DNA of 64,000 bases from Artocarpus heterophyllus (Eukaryota > Streptophyta > Magnoliopsida > Rosales > Moraceae). Shown here piece after piece: positions 35,950 to 50,600 of this stretch. The notes under the pieces were generated by a model. That model ran no database searches, was not told the DNA's origin, and saw only the letters and a program-made list of their open reading frames with translations. A program made the translations under genes and the position numbers. How positions within the stretch are numbered: position 1 is the first letter of the stretch; each line of letters opens with the position of its first letter. The stretch is from positions 23,060,714 through 23,124,713 of the forward strand of contig CM046353.1 of NCBI GenBank assembly GCA_025403435.1, given 5' to 3'.

Positions 35950-38900
35950 ATGTCTAAAAACGCTTTATTTTTGGTACTCAATAAGAACCAATTAACTGGC
36001 GAGAATTACAATGATTGGAAAAGGAACATGAATATTGTCCTTTCCTTTGAGAAACTAAAATTTATGCTGACAACACAGTATCCTCCTGCACCTACTAGAG
36101 AATCTACTAAAGAACAAATCCAAGCGTATGATCATTGGAAACATGCTAATAATCAGGCTTGTTGCTATGTTATGGCTAGAATAAATAATGTGCTATAGGC
36201 TTAACATGAAGATTATGAGACTACAAAGCAAATCTTGGATAACCTTAAAGATATGTTTGGAGGCCAAGCCCTAACAAAATGGCAAGGGGCACTATGGAAA
36301 CTTTTGAACTACAAATAACAAAGACCAGGGACTCTTATGAAGGAGCATACAATGTTGGTCATGGGTTACCTCATTGAGGCATAAACCCATGGAGTTGATA
36401 TTGATGCTGAGTCACAGATGACTATGGTCTATGAGACTCTAACTAAGGAGTTCATCCCATTTAGAGCTTCATATAATTTGAGCAATAGATAACATGTGAC
36501 CTTGACGAAGCTAATAAAGCAGTTGCAGGAGTTCGAAAATCTGATCAAGGAAACTCCTGCGAGTGGCGAGGCCAACTTGGTGGCTGCATCTAGTTCCAAT
36601 CCTAATCCATGAATGGAAGGAAGCAGAGAGTCAAGAACGAGAAGTCTTTTGTTTCTACAAATGGTAAAACAAGAAGAAAAAGAAAAAGAACCCAAAGAAG
36701 CTAAAGTGCTTCTACTATGGCAAAGTTAGGCACATTAAGAAGAATTGCAAGGGCTTTTTTTCTCGAGGAGGTAAGTGTGAACTTCTAGTTATTGAAACTT
36801 GTTTAGTTGAGGAATCAAGTGACACTTGGGTCATAGACTCTGGAGTAACTAATCATATTTATGTTTCTCCACAAGGGGTTCAAAGAAACGAGAAGTCTGC
36901 TACATGGAGACTTTACGTTGCGGATGGGCGATGGATCCTTGGTGTTGGCTAAAGAAGTGGGAGACGTCCATCTTCATTTTGATAATTATAGGATTTTAGT
37001 TTTGAAAGATTGTTTTTATGTTCCTTGACTTAAAAGGAATTTGATATCTATAGCTTGTTTATTTAAAGATTCTTATTTAGTATCTTTTAATAATAAAGTG
37101 GTGACTCGTAAAAATAAATCTTTTATCTGTAATGGATAGATGCAAAATAATCTATATTTTATGAAACCCAAGATTGACATACTACTTAACACTAAGGTTA
37201 ATGATAATAACTCTAAAAAACTTAAGACTTCTAACTCTAATAAGACTTATCTTTGGCATTTGCGATTAGGTCATATTAGCCTGAATAGGATTCAAAGGTT
37301 AGTAAGGAATGGATCTTTAAGTCACTTAAAGGTGGAATCTATACCACAATATGAATCTTGTTTAGAGGGCAAAATGATCAAAAGACCATTTGGGTCTAAA
37401 GGCAATAGGGCTGAAGAGGTTCTAGAACTTGTGCATAATGATATTTGTGGTCCCATGAATATCAGGGTACGAGGAAGGCATGAGTACTTCGTCACTTTCA
37501 TTGATGATTACTCAAGATATGGGTATATCTACCTAATGCATCATAAAAGTGAAACTTTTGACAAGTTTAAATAGTTTCGAGCTGAAGTAAAAAAGCAATT
37601 AGGTAAACCCATAAAGGCACTTCAATCCGATTAAGTTGATGAATATCTATCCGATGAGTTCTTGGAACACTTATTAGAGAATGGGATTTTATCTCATTTG
37701 ACTACGCTGGGCACTCCGTCGTAGAATGACATAGTTGAGAGAAGAAATAGAACTTTGTTGGATATGGTCAGGTTTATGATGAGTTATTCAACATTACCTT
37801 TATCTTTTTGGGGATATGAACTACAAACTGCATGTTATCTTTCAAACAATGTGCCTTCAAAATTGGTTCCCAAAACTTTTCACGAGTTGTGGACAGCTAG
37901 GAAGACATCTTTAAACCATATTCGTATTTGGGGATATTTGGCTCATGTCTTGTATAAGGAAGCGAATAAATTGGAAGCACGTTTAGAAGTTTGCATGTTT
38001 GTAGGATATCCAAAAGAGACTAAAGGGGGTTATTTCTACAACCCAAAAGAAAATAAAGTCGTGGTTTCAACGAATGCAACATTCCTTGAGGAAAGTTACA
38101 TGAATGACTTTAAGCCTCAAAGTGAAGTGGTACTCGAGGAGTTGATGAGTGATTCGATCACTCCAGGGGTTCTAGTTGAAACCAATCTAATCAATGTATA
38201 AAAACCAATCGAACAAAAACCTAAGGGGCTTTGGCATAGTGGGAGGATCGAGTGTCAACCTGAGAGGTACATGTTCAATGGTGAAGCCTACTTGGCTGAA
38301 CCAGTTGAACATAACAGGGATCCTTACACTTATGCAGAGGCTATAGAGGATGTTGATTCAAAGCTCTAAATAGAAGCCATGAAAATTGAGATGACTATGG
38401 AGACTAATCGGTTCTAGGAACATATGGATCTTCTTGAAGGGGTATAACTCATAGGGAGTAAGTGGATATACAAGAGAAAGAGAGGAGTAAATAGGAAAGT
38501 TGAAACCTATAAGGCTAGACTACGAGCTAAGGGACAAGGATACCTTTTCACCTATAGCCATGCTTAAGTCCATCTGCATTCTCTTATCCATAGTTGCCAC
38601 TCTCGACCACAAGATTGGCATATGGATGTTAAGACGGCCTTTTTGAATGGCTATCTTGATGAGTCCATATATTTGGTGTAGCCAGACGGGTTTAAGGCTA
38701 AAGGTCAAGAGGGTAAGGTTTGTAAGCTGCTAAAGTCAATTTATGAACTTAAGCAGGCTTTCCATTTTGGGAATATAAGATTTGATCAAGCAATCAAGAC
38801 TTATAGGTTTAAACAAAACATGGATGAACCATGTGTTTACAAACACATTAAGGATAGAAATGTGGTTTTTCTACTGTTCTATGTACATGATATTCTGTTG

Positions 38901-39872
38901 ATTGGCAATGACGTTGGGCATTGTCATCAGTCAAATTATGGTTGACCAAGCAGTTTGATATGAAAGACTTAGGTGAAGCTAATTATGTTCTCGGTATCCA
39001 TATCTTTTTAAATAGGAAGAACGAAATGATATCTTTATCTCAAGCTGTATACATAGATAGATAAAATTCTCAAGAGGTATGCAATGCAGAATTTCAAGAA
39101 CGGTGGGCAACCATCTAGGTCTAGAATTACTCTTTCTAAAAAAGACTCACTAAAGTCTAATGAAGAAAGAGGATACATGAATAAGGTGCCTTATACTTCA
39201 GTAGTGGGTAGTGTCATGTATGTTATGCTTTGCACACGGCTGGACATTTGTTATGTGGTAGGGATAGTAAGTCGATTTCAGTCAGATCTAGGACCAAACC
39301 ACTAGGTTGCAGTCAAGCATATTTTTAAGTATCTAAGAAGGACTCAAGGGTATATGCTTGTATACTTGGGTCAGGATTTAACACCTCTAGGATACACTGA
39401 TTCGGATTTCCAATCTTGTTTAAATTCGAAAAGATCAACTTTTGGTTCTATGTTTACTTTGGGCGATGGTGCCATTGTTTGGAGAAGTGTCAAACAAGAT
39501 TGCACTTTGGATTCAATGATGTAAGCGGAGTATGTGGTAGCTAATGATGATTCGAAAGAAGCAGTGTGGCTCTGCAAGTTCCTTGAGGATCTTGAGGTAG
39601 TTCCTAGTATAGATAAGGTGGTGTCACTGTATTGTGATAACACTACAGTGATAGCTAATGCAAAGGAACCAAGATTTCACAAGAAGAGTAAGTATATTCA
39701 TCCAAAGTATTATGTGATAAAGGACTTCATTGAGGGAGGATATGTTGCTGTATGCAAAATCGCATATAAGGACAATTTAGTTGATCTACTCATGAAGACA
39801 CTAACTGAGAGAGTTTTCGAAAGGCATGTGGAGGCTATAGGGATACGAGATATGTCATATTTATTCACTTAG
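35950..39872 (+). pseudogene. Degenerate copia gag-pol of element H
   Basis: It starts at ATG 35950 ([19 protein letters not shown]) and ends near IRDMSYLFT at 39872. It follows the whole B polyprotein: gag, zinc knuckle (one Cys changed, YYGKVRHIKKNC-like), protease, integrase ([18 protein letters not shown]), reverse transcriptase and RNase H ([20 protein letters not shown]). Many stops and frameshifts interrupt it, for example TAG at about 36196-36198. The reverse transcriptase YVDD is changed to YVHD (near 38880-38892). It is not functional. Confidence 0.9.
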
Positions 39873-39886
39873 TGCAAGTAAGAGAT

Positions 39887-41796
39887 TGTTAGACATGGTG
39901 CTTTAAGGAGCAAAATGTTGTAATATGTTTTTGGAGACATTTTATCAATAAAGAGTTTATTTATTATTCATATACCAAATGTTGTCTTCTTTATGTTCAT
40001 TTTTATTGGTTGTATGATAAGTAAACAAAAGTCTAAGATTGTCAGTCTGAACCTTTATGAATTGTGTATATGATGGACAAATTATGCAGAAGACATAAAT
40101 CTTAAAGGTGATGGTCTAAATCATAAGATCCGCAATCAAGGGAATAAAGTTGGGCACTTTATTCATGCTAAGATTGTTATGTTGTCTACATCCCTAATGG
40201 AGATGACTTGTCTTGGTCATCAAAGTGGGGCTCTATGATTAGAAACATTGGTGCATTGTCATAGGTGACGATGTATTAGATCGGGACATAAAGTTGAATT
40301 GATTTAGATTAATAATTCTGTTTGTGTAAATCAATTCACTTTAGACAATCATATGTGTTGTGTCTTAATTTTGAAATGACTAATAGGCCTGTATTCTTGA
40401 CTTATGTCTTTTGATGTATCAAAGGATTACATCCTGACTTTATGATGGTATGCATACCAGTACGTTGGAGCTTAATTGCATAGACTTGTTATTCATAGAT
40501 TTAGAATTCACAGCTCTTTTTGTAGAGTTAATGATATTCTCCTTTATGTATTATGTTGTAATTAGAAGACTAGAGTGCTCAACCATTTGGATATATAGAT
40601 GTAACCAAATGGTATACTTTCTTTGAATAGTTAGCATTCCAATGGTGTGATAATTGAAAGTAAGATAAAAATAATCAGAAAGGTAAAACGTGATTTATCC
40701 TTAAGCCAATTATGAATATCCTATGGGGATTTGACACTTTATGATATGTCATGGACGGTTAGTTTACTTGAAGCTTTGTAATTTTATATAGTTCGAGAGT
40801 GCAATTCTAAGCTTTTAGTGGAGTAGCAATAGAGTTGATAATTATAAAATATGTATCTAGGATATTGTATTTTATAATTATAAGAGCTTGAACTGTATAT
40901 GTCCATCAGGTTCCCTTTGTTAGCTCATAATAAATCCTGTAATGATACGGCATGTTTTTCCTACATATTAGTGACTTATGTTAAATTATTAGATTGGCTA
41001 AAATTTGATAAGATTGGATAATTCATGTTAGTTTATTGGTTGAATTAAATTTGTAAATTAATTCAAGATAAATATGTTGAATTAGTTGGATAATATTTTA
41101 TTTTCTATAGGATTATTTAGATATGACTATTTTAATCAGATAACTTCTCTACTAGGTTATTTGAAATAAAACTAAGGCTCTATCCAAGATTCTCAGTTGG
41201 AAAATAAGATATTCTCACTGATCAAATTATCGCAAGTTCGAAAAGCTGATGTGTTAGTTCGGGCAATCAATGGAGTAAGTTCAATAGGCCAAAAGTTTGG
41301 CCTGCCGATCGTGCGATAATCTATACACTCGTTTTAGATGCGTTTTCATCATAAGTTGATCCTGATTCAAATTTTGAAGCTTTATCTCATAGGGATAAAT
41401 AGGAGGTGAGTTGTCTTATTTATTTAGATCAGTTGAGAATCATATAGTGAGTACTCTAGTCTGAGAAACTCTGAAACTCCCTGAGAGCTACTGTTTAACA
41501 TCATGAATTTTGGCTCTAGGTCTTCTCAAGTGGTTGGAATGAGAGTCACTGGAGGAAGAGCTGTACGACATGTGACCCCCCACACTCCGATTGTGGATAG
41601 AGAATAGCAAAGAAAATCAATTGGTTGAGGCTCTTTTGGAACGCTTTTCTCTACACAAATTCGAGCCTACTTCGATATACAAAAGATTAGTAAGATCTGT
41701 TATTAATTTATGCATATAGCATGTCTAACTTGTGTTTTAGAGAATGCTCTGATTTAAAAAAATTTTAAAATTCCACTACGTACTCATTTTCCAACA
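39887..41796 (+). repeat. 3' LTR of element H
   Basis: It runs from TGTTAGACATG to CCAACA. It is preceded by a purine-rich AAGTAAGAGAT that corresponds to the PPT. Decayed dyads lie at 41235-41315. Confidence 0.9.
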
Positions 41797-41801
41797 AAAA
41801 A

Positions 41802-44800
41802 TATATTTAAAACAAGTTTTATATGAAAAACTTTTTGCATATTAGATAGAAATCTTAATAGCAAAAACAAATCCTATGATGCTTATAGTCTGCTGAAAAA
41901 TTTTCCTATGGACCTCTATCATGCTCTTTTTTCATCTGGCGTTGTTAGATTTGTTAACATTAGCTATTGTGCTTGCAACTCGTTGTTATGTTTTAATAAA
42001 ATTTCCCCATTCAAAAAAAGGAAAAAAAATCTTTGCACAAAAAAAAATCCTATGATGTTCAAATATAACTAAGATTGCATCTTAATTCAAGGAATACTCA
42101 ACTGAAGTTTGGAACTTTAGCACAACATGTTATTTTTAGTGAAAGGGAAATGCCTTTTTGGCAAAGTGTAAATGCCTGTTAGGTAAACAAAAATCTATTA
42201 CCTTTTGTTATTGAGACTGTTTAGGATAACTTGTGCGTTTGAATCTAACAGAAGAAAAAGAAAAGCATAAATTATAGCTTTTTATTAACAGGGTGTTTGA
42301 CAAAGCCGTTTGAATTAAAAGATTACTTTAAAAACTATGAAAGCTTTATACGATAATAGCCTTTCGTTTAATATTGTAGCATGTGAGACTTTATACTGTT
42401 GTTGGTTCGAATTAGTTTGCCATAAAGAGGATGTGTTTGGATAGTGTATGGAAGAGAGTTTTTTTTTTTTTTTTTTTTAAATTTTAGAAGAGCTTTTGAA
42501 CTTGTTTGATTAAATATATCAAAAACTCATGTTGTTATGCAAAAAAATGTAATATAAGGATATAGATGAAATTTATAATTTGTTATTCATAATTAAAAGA
42601 TTAAAAGGGTAAATAAATAAAAAAACTATTCATAAGCACCTTTTACATAGCACTAAAAAGATAGTTTGTTTCGAAAGTGTTTATAAAAGGCAAAATTCCT
42701 ATCAACTTATTTATTTAAATATGTCAAAAACAAGCTTTTGGGTTAAATAAGTCAAAATCAATTTTTTAAACCATTCCAAACGAGGCATTCACAAGTTCTT
42801 TAAAATTTTATGTTGTTTCCTAAATATTTTTCATTATTTTTTTCAAATTTTGTAAAACTAAAAAACAACGTCATTGAAATCGATACTTAATTTACAATTT
42901 GTATCTTAAAAATTTTTGTTCCACTTTAAAGCACAAGTGTAAGAAACTTTTCAAAATTGAATTAGAATGAACAACAAACAATCTTCTATTTCCAAGTACG
43001 AAACATTAAGATTTTGCCCTAAGTACTAAATTTATAGACATAAGGACTCGTTTGATAGTATTTTCAAAATGGGTGAAAGTGATTTTGTTTTAAGAAGTGA
43101 GAATTTTTTAGAAATTATACTGAGAGTGTTTTTAAAATTTTTGTCTCAAAAAACATGTAGAAATGTTTCCAAAAATTTCTAAAACAATAACAAACGGGGC
43201 CTTAGTTTTCAATAAACAATAATGTTGTATTTTCGCGTTCAATAGAAAAATTGTCGTATTTACTTTCATATTATTAATTGTATGACAAGCAAATAAAATG
43301 CCCATGACTATTATACGAATACTGAATCATACATATTTAGAGTTTATAAACGAAAAGATGTATTACAAGATTAATAGTCTAAAATTATAGTCTCGTAACT
43401 TGTAGAATAAAGATGGAATAAAGATATAATTTCATTATTTTTCTACTTCTTGTAAAAACAAAGCACAACTTCCATCGAAATTGATACTCAATTGACAATT
43501 GGCCTGACTTTACAAATCGTTTCTAAGGCTTACTCTCAGTCTTAGTTTAGTCGCTGACGTTTAAAACGTCTCATTTTGATATCTAATTTATTACTTGTTT
43601 TAGTTTTCGTCCATCTGTAAGTTAGACGTTAAATGTTTAATGAAATTTTTTTAAAATATTCTACTTTGGTCCTTCATTTATTACTTTATTTCACTTTTAG
43701 TTTATTTTTTATAATTAAAAGTTATTAGGGACTATAATTTACAAAATTTAAAGTAAAAAATTAAATATAAAGATTTTGATGTATACAATTAAAAAATTTA
43801 TTTTTAAAAAAATAAGTTGGATTTTTAATATTGATATATAAGAATCCAATAACCACACATTTTAAATAACGAACGTTTATTATGATATAGATATATACAC
43901 ACACACATATTGATAGAAAAGGCCTCGTCCACTGCCTAGGGTTTTGTCGGATTGAAATGGCAGGTAACCCATAGCCATTGGATCAAAGAGTGAACGTTGA
44001 GGATTGATTGGAGGTAACCTTTTTTTTTTGTCGGCTACATAATAGGTTTTCAGAGTTCCCTGTCATCAACAGTGGTGTAGTCCCGGAAATACGATTAAAA
44101 AAACTACCATCAAGATAACAAAACTACACTGCATTTCGAAATGTTTGCTTGAGACTGTTGGGTTCATTAACTTTGGAATTTAACTTCTGTTTTCTCATTT
44201 GAAAAGGTGGGAAAATCTTTACAAAGGACTTCCCGTCTTCTCATCCTTCATGGCAGCAAAATTGGCTCCAAAAAAAGAGAAGCAAATCTGTGGAGAAGCT
44301 TAATTTACCGAATGGGGTTTTCTAGTTTCTGTTCATCAGCATTTTGAGCCAAAGGGTTTCAGACCCATATCTTCAGAGAAGCTTCAGGACGGATTGAGGC
44401 CGTGGGGGGAGATCGGAGTCGTCGAGTGAGAAACGAAGGCTGATGAATTCTTTCTAGAGGCATGCGTTTTGTTTTTAAAATTTTTTAAGGGTTGATGAAT
44501 TCTTTTAGGGATCACTGATTACTTTATGAAAAGGGGGTAAAAGTTTAATCTGTTTTGAGATTGATTATAATTCTGTATACTTAAGATACATTGGTTTGAT
44601 TGCAAATTATGGTTGGATTGATTTCATAGTTACCTTCTCTGTTTCAAATTAAAGTTGTATAGTTGTATGACAACTAAAGAAAGTGGTGTATAGTATTGAA
44701 GAGGTTTTGTGGAGACCAAAACTGGGTTTAAGATTTTATCAAAATACCATTCATTAAGCCTTTTTCATAACAAGCTTAAAGCACAAATTCTGATGAGGCA

Positions 44801-45610
44801 TTAGTACGGTACATGCATGTAAGAAGGAAGAAGAAATAAGTCAGTTGAAGGTTTTATTTGAGGGATTTGTAAAAATGACTATTTTGGGAAAATTTTTTTT
44901 AGTAAATGATTTTTTTTTTGACAGTTTTTGGCAAAAAAAAAGCTTTTTAGGCATCAAAACGGCGGTTTCAGTTTTTTTTTTATCCTGTTGAGGTTCCTTA
45001 TCTTGCTACAGTCATTTTCCTTATTTGTTTTAAAAAAACTGGAACAGTTTACCTGTACAGAAAAACGTATATTTAGTTCAAAAAAAAAAATCATTTCCTC
45101 AATTTAATTTTTTTTTGTCCCTTTCTTCAAATTCTTCCGTTTTATTTGGGTAGCGTAAATTATTGATTTTTGTGAAAAAAAGAGAGGTCATTTTCTTAAT
45201 TAAATTTTTTGGATGACCTTTTCTTCAAATTCTTCCTAGTTTTGGACACATGGATATATGGAGACGGTGTTGGAAGAACACGGTTCGTGAGGCGGGGCTT
45301 ATGTGTTTAGTTTGTTAGAATTTTGTTGCAAGTGGTAATATTCTGTTAGCAGTTGCAAGTTGTGGAGTTCTGTTGTGAGAAAAATGACCATAAATTGCCT
45401 TCTGCCTTCACTAACTTGGAGTATATATAGACCAATAATTACCCTCATAAGAGTATATTTCATTCGTTGCATGTTTTGCTGTCTCTATCTAGGACAGGAA
45501 GACAAAGATTTCCTTTGAAAAAGATTATTTTTCAAAAGTATTGCTGACAAGGCATTTTTTTTTTTTTTTAACTTGGATGTGAGGTGAGTATTTTGATCTC
45601 TATAAAAGGC
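41802..45610. other. AT-rich intergenic region
   Basis: No gene is supported. About 41880-42030 resembles a LINE 3' end (AATAAAATTTCC then A-rich runs). An AC repeat lies near 43896. About 43920-44520 is less AT-rich, with short frames such as MAAKLAPKKEKQICGEA (from 44250), and could be an old exon or unrecognised repeat. About 45311-45505 (TGTTAGAATTTTGTTGC start, TATATATAG inside) could be a short copia LTR, but no ends or duplication could be confirmed. Confidence 0.4.
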
Positions 45611-45615
45611 AGACC

Positions 45616-47648
45616 TGTTGGAAACAAAGTGCGCAGCGGAATTTTAAAAATTTTTCATCAGAGTATTTTCCAAAACACAAGTTTGACATGTTATATGTAT
45701 AAATTAAACAGATCTTACTAACCTCAGTGTGCCGAAGAACCTCCGCGACCTGTGTAGAGAAGTAACGTTCCAGAAGAGCCTCAACCAACTGGTCTTCTTT
45801 GCTATTCTCTATCCACAACCGGAGTGAGTGTGGGCTCACACGTACAGCTCTTCCACCGGTGACTCTCCTTCCAACCAATAGAGAGAACCCAAAGCTAGTG
45901 TTTGTGATTTGTGAACAAAAGCTCTCAGGGAGTTTTCAGATGCTCACTAGAAGAGTATCACTCTTAATCTCTCAAATTGATCTGAGTAAATCATTAGACT
46001 CACTCCCTTTTTATACCTATTGGTCCTTGGGGTCAGTCCATATCAGATTAGGTCTCAAAAATCGAAATAGAATCAAGTTCGGATCAATATCTGATAAGAT
46101 ACGCGTGAAAAACGCGTAATCTTAGCTGTCGCGGTCGGCATGCCGAACTGTGAGATAGGCAGGCCGAACTGGCCAGTTCGGCAGGCCGAACACGTCATCC
46201 GGCATGCCGAACTGCCGAGAAAAAATCTCCGCGAATCTTTTATTTTCCACCCGAGATTCTAAAGGATAAAGTCTCAGTTTTGATTCAAATAGCCCAATAG
46301 AAAAGATATCTGATCAAAACAAACTTTATCAAGATAATCTCTAAGAAAATAAATCAATTCACAATAATTCTACAAGTTTATCTTGTTCTAATTGTCCAAG
46401 ATTAAAACAACCGATAAACAGACAAGAATTATCCGAACGCCATAATTCAACAAGTTCATCTTGAACTAATTTCTTACATAATTAATTCAACCGATAAACA
46501 GACATGAATTATTTGATTCTTATAAATTTTAAACCAATCTGATAAATCCGACATAAGTCACCAATTATTGGAAAAGCACGCCGTGTCGTTACAGGATTTT
46601 GTGAGCTAGCAAAGGGGACCAAAATGGACCTATAAAGTTCAAGCTCATGATAAATATGAAACCCAATATCCCAGATATACATTTCACAATTATCAACTCC
46701 AACGCTACTCCACTAAAAGCTTGGAGCTGCACTCTCGAACTTTACAGAATTACGAAGCTCGTGTAGCTAAGTCTCCATGACATATCATAGTGTATCGCAT
46801 CCCCATATGATCATCCATAATCGGCTTAAGGACAAGTTCTGTCTTACCTTCCCGATTATTTTTATCTTACGTTCCATTGTCTCACCATTAGAAAACTTAC
46901 CATCTAAAGATAGTATACCATTCGGTTACACCTATGTATCCAAATGGTTGAGCGCTCCAGTTTTCCAATTACAGGACAACGCATATAAGAGGATATCATT
47001 ACTCCTAAAGAGGAGCTATGGATTCCATATCTATGAATAACAAGTCTACGCTATCAAGAGTCATGCCTCCAACGTACCGGCATGCATGCCACTATAGAGA
47101 TGTGGGAGTCACCCATTGGTACATCAAAAGACACAAGTCGAGACAACGGGCCCATTATTCATCTCAGGATTAAGATACAATACAAACGACTGTCTAAAGT
47201 GAATCGATTTGCCAAGACAGAATTATTAATCCAAATCAATTCACTTTATGTCCCGATCCAACACATCGTCACCTATGACAACGCGCCAATGTTTCTATTC
47301 ACGGAGTCCAACTCCGATGGCCAAGACAAACCATCTCCCAAAAGGGATATAGACAACATAACAATCTTTACATGAATAAAGCGCCCAACTTTATTCCCTC
47401 GATTGCGGATCATATATTTTAGACCATCACCTTAAGAGTCGTGTCTACCGCATAATCATCCCATCATATGCCCAACTCTTAAGGTTTAGACTGACAGTCT
47501 CAGACTACTGTTTGCTTATCATACATTCAACGAATATGAACGTAAAGAGGACAATATTTGGTATATATAAATGAATAAATTCTTTATTGATAAAAATGTC
47601 TCCAAAAACGTATTACATTTTTACTCCTTAGAGCATACATGTCTAACA
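45616..47648 (-). repeat. 3' LTR of element B
   Basis: It is 2033 bp from TGTTGG to CTAACA on the plus strand. It differs from the 5' LTR at about 45903 (T against C) and about 46653 (A against T). The dyad cluster is at 46131-46219. Confidence 0.97.
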
Positions 47649-47659
47649 ATCTCCCACTT
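47649..47659 (-). promoter_or_regulatory. Polypurine tract of element B
   Basis: The minus-strand AAGTGGGAGAT abuts the 3' LTR, identical to that of element A. Confidence 0.8.
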
Positions 47660-47662
47660 GCA

Positions 47663-50600
47663 CTAAGTGAGTAAATACTGCAAATTTCGCATCCCCATAG
47701 CTTCCACATGCCTTTCGAAGACTCTCCCAGAAAGTGTCTTCGTAAATGGATCAGCTAAATTGTCCTCTGACGCGATCTTGCACACCGTGACATGCCCGCT
47801 CTCAACGAAGTCCTTTATCACATGATACTTCCGATCAATATGCTTACTCTTCTTGTGAAATCTTGGTTCCTTAGCATTAGCTACCGCCGCACTGTTATCA
47901 CAGTACAGTGATACCGCTTTATCCATACCAGGAACTACCTCAAGATCCCCAAGGAACTTGCGGAGCCACACTGCTTCTTTCGAAGCATCACTAGCCGCCA
48001 CATACTCGGCCTCCATCGTTGAATCCGAAGTGCAATCTTGCTTCGCACTTCTCCAACTGATGGCACCGCCACCCAGAGTAAACACAAACCCTGAAGTCGA
48101 TTTCCTAGAATCCAGGCAGGATTGAAAATCCGAATCAGTGTATCCTAGAGGAGTTAAATCCTCACCCGAATACACAAGCATATACCCTCGAGTCCTTCTC
48201 AGGTACTTGAAAATATGCTTTACCGCAACCCAATGGTTCGGTCCTGGATCCGCCTGAAATCGACTCACAATCCCGACCGCATAGCTAATATCCGGTCGAG
48301 TGCAAAGCATGGCATACATGAGACTACCCACTGCCGAAGCATAAGGCACCTTCTTCATGTATTCTCTTTCTTCATAAGACTTTGGAGAGTCTTTCTTAGA
48401 AAGAGTAATTCCAGACCTAGATGGTTGCCCACCTTTCTTGGAATCCTGCATTGCAAACCTCCTGAGAATTTTATCTATGTAGCCGGCCTGTGACAAAGCT
48501 ATCATTTTGTTCTTCCTATCCCGCAAGATCTGGATACCGAGAACAAAATTAGCCTCACCCAAGTCCTTCATGTCAAACTGCTTGGTCAACCATAATTTGA
48601 CCAATGACAACGCCCCAACGTCATTGCCAATTAGCAGAATGTCATCTACATAGAGTAGTAGAAAAACCACCTTCCCATTCTTAATGTGTTTGTAAACACA
48701 TGGTTCATCCACATTTTGTGAGAACCCATAAGTCTTGATCACTTGATCAAATCTTATGTTCCAAGAACGAGAAGCCTGCTTAAGTCCATAAATAGACTTT
48801 AGCAACTTACAAACCTTACCCTCTTGACCCGTGACCTTGAACCCGTCTGGTTGTTCCATATAAATGGACTCATCAAGATAGCCATTTAGAAAAGCCGTCT
48901 TGACATCCATCTGCCAAATCTCGTAGTCGAGAGCGGCAGCTATGGACAAGAGAATCCGGATGGACTTAAGCATGGCTACAGGCGAAAAGGTTTCCTCATA
49001 ATCGATTCCTTCCTTTTGCGTATAACCCTTAGCTACCAGTCTAGCCTTAAAGGTTTCGACCTTTCCATCCACTCCTCTTTTCCTCTTGTAGATCCACTTA
49101 CACCCTATGGGTTTTACCCCTTCGGGAAGATCCACAAGCTCCCAGACCCGATTAGTCTCCATAGACTTCATCTCAATGTTCATGGCCTCTGTCCAGAGTC
49201 TTGAATCAACATCCTCCATAGCTTCTGCGTAAGTATAAGGATCCCTGTCATGTTCATCCGGTTCAGCCAAAAAGACCTCCCCATTGAACATATACCTCTC
49301 AGGTTGACGCCCGATCCTCCCACTACGCCGAAGCCCCTGAGGTTGTTGTTCAGGTTTGTTTGGTTTTTCTACACCGATCGGAATGGTTTCGTTCGGAACC
49401 TCCGGAGTAAACGGATTACCCCTCAACTCCTCAAGCACCACTTTGCTTTGAGGTTTAAAGTCGTTCATGTAACTCTCCTCAAGGAAAGTTGCATTAGTTG
49501 AAACCACGACTTTATTTTCCTTTGGGTTATAAAAATAACCCCCTTTAGTCCCTTTTGGATATCCTACAAACACGCAAACTTCTGAACGTGCTTCCAACTT
49601 ATTCGGATCCTTAAACAGGACATGAGCTGGACATCCCCATATGCGAATATGGTTTAAGGATGTCTTCCGTCTTGTCCACAACTCGTGAGGAGTTTTAGGG
49701 ACCGATTTTGAAGGCACATTGTTCAAAAGATAACATGCGGTTTGTAGTGCATATCCCCAAAAGGATAAAGGCAATGATGAATAACTCATCATGGACCGAA
49801 TCATGTCCAACAAAGTCCTATTCCTTCTCTCCGCTACGCCATTCTGCTGCGGAGTGCCCGGCGCAGTCAAATGGGATAAAATCCCATTCTCTAACAAGTG
49901 TCCCAAGAACTCATCAGAAAGGTATTCCCCACCTCGATCAGATCGAAGTGCCTTTATGGGTCTACCCAATTGCTTTTCCACTTCAGCCCGAAACTCCCTG
50001 AATTTATCATAAGTTTCGCTTTTGTGGTGCATTAGGTACACATACCCATATCTTGAGTAATCGTCAATAAAAGTGACGAAGTACTCATACCCTCCTCGTG
50101 CCCGGATGTTCATCGGTCCGCAAACATCACTATGCACAAGTTCTAGAACCCCTTCGGCCCTATTGCCCTTAGACCCGTATGGTCTTTTGGTCATTTTACC
50201 CTCCAAACAAGACTCACATTGAGGTATAGATTCCACCTTTAAGTGACTTAAAGGTCCATCCCTTACCAACCTTTGAATCCTATTCAGGTTAATATGGCCA
50301 AGGCGCAAATGCCAAAGATAAGTCTTATTAGAGTGAGAAGTTTTAAGTCTTTTTGAGTTATTATCATTTATCTCAGCATTAAGCAACAAGTCCATCTTAG
50401 GTTTGATAAAATATAGATTATTTTGCATCCATCCAGAACAGATAAAAGATTTGTTTTTACGAATCACCACTTTTTCATTAAAAGATACCACGTAGGAGTC
50501 TTTAAATAAAGAAGATACAGAAATTAAATTCCTTTTAAATTTAGGAACATAAAAACAATCTCGCAAAATTAAATTCCTATAATTATCAAAACAAAGATGG

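Larger units (their letters stand above)
32292..41796 (+). mobile_element. Old Ty1/copia retrotransposon H (long-LTR family), plus strand
   Basis: This is a full-length but decayed copy of the family of A and B: 5' LTR 32292-34241, altered PBS 34244-34256, leader, gag-pol remnants 35950-39872 and 3' LTR 39887-41796. It is flanked by AAAAA on both sides (32287-32291 and 41797-41801). That duplication is low-complexity and so weaker evidence than usual. The LTRs differ in length (1950 and 1910 bp) and by many substitutions. It is the oldest complete copy in the window and the only one of the family on the plus strand. Confidence 0.92.

Noticed and set aside
43920..44520. Possible unannotated gene or exon in the spacer between H and B
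   Set aside because: Base composition is slightly richer and there is a short ATG frame, but no splice-consistent coding sequence or recognisable protein could be assembled.
45311..45505. Possible short copia solo LTR
   Set aside because: It has a plausible TGTTAG start and a TATA box, but I could not define its other end or a target-site duplication.
45799..46119. A 106-codon plus-strand open frame repeated in every A/B LTR copy (also 6210-6530, 13855-14175, 53456-53776)
   Set aside because: It is antisense to the element, matches no family I recognise and is broken in the older LTRs of C and H. It recurs because the LTRs are copies of one another.
46777..47040. An 87-codon plus-strand frame in the LTRs (also 7188-7451, 14833-15096, 54434-54697)
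   Set aside because: Same reasoning: antisense, no domain, not maintained in old copies.
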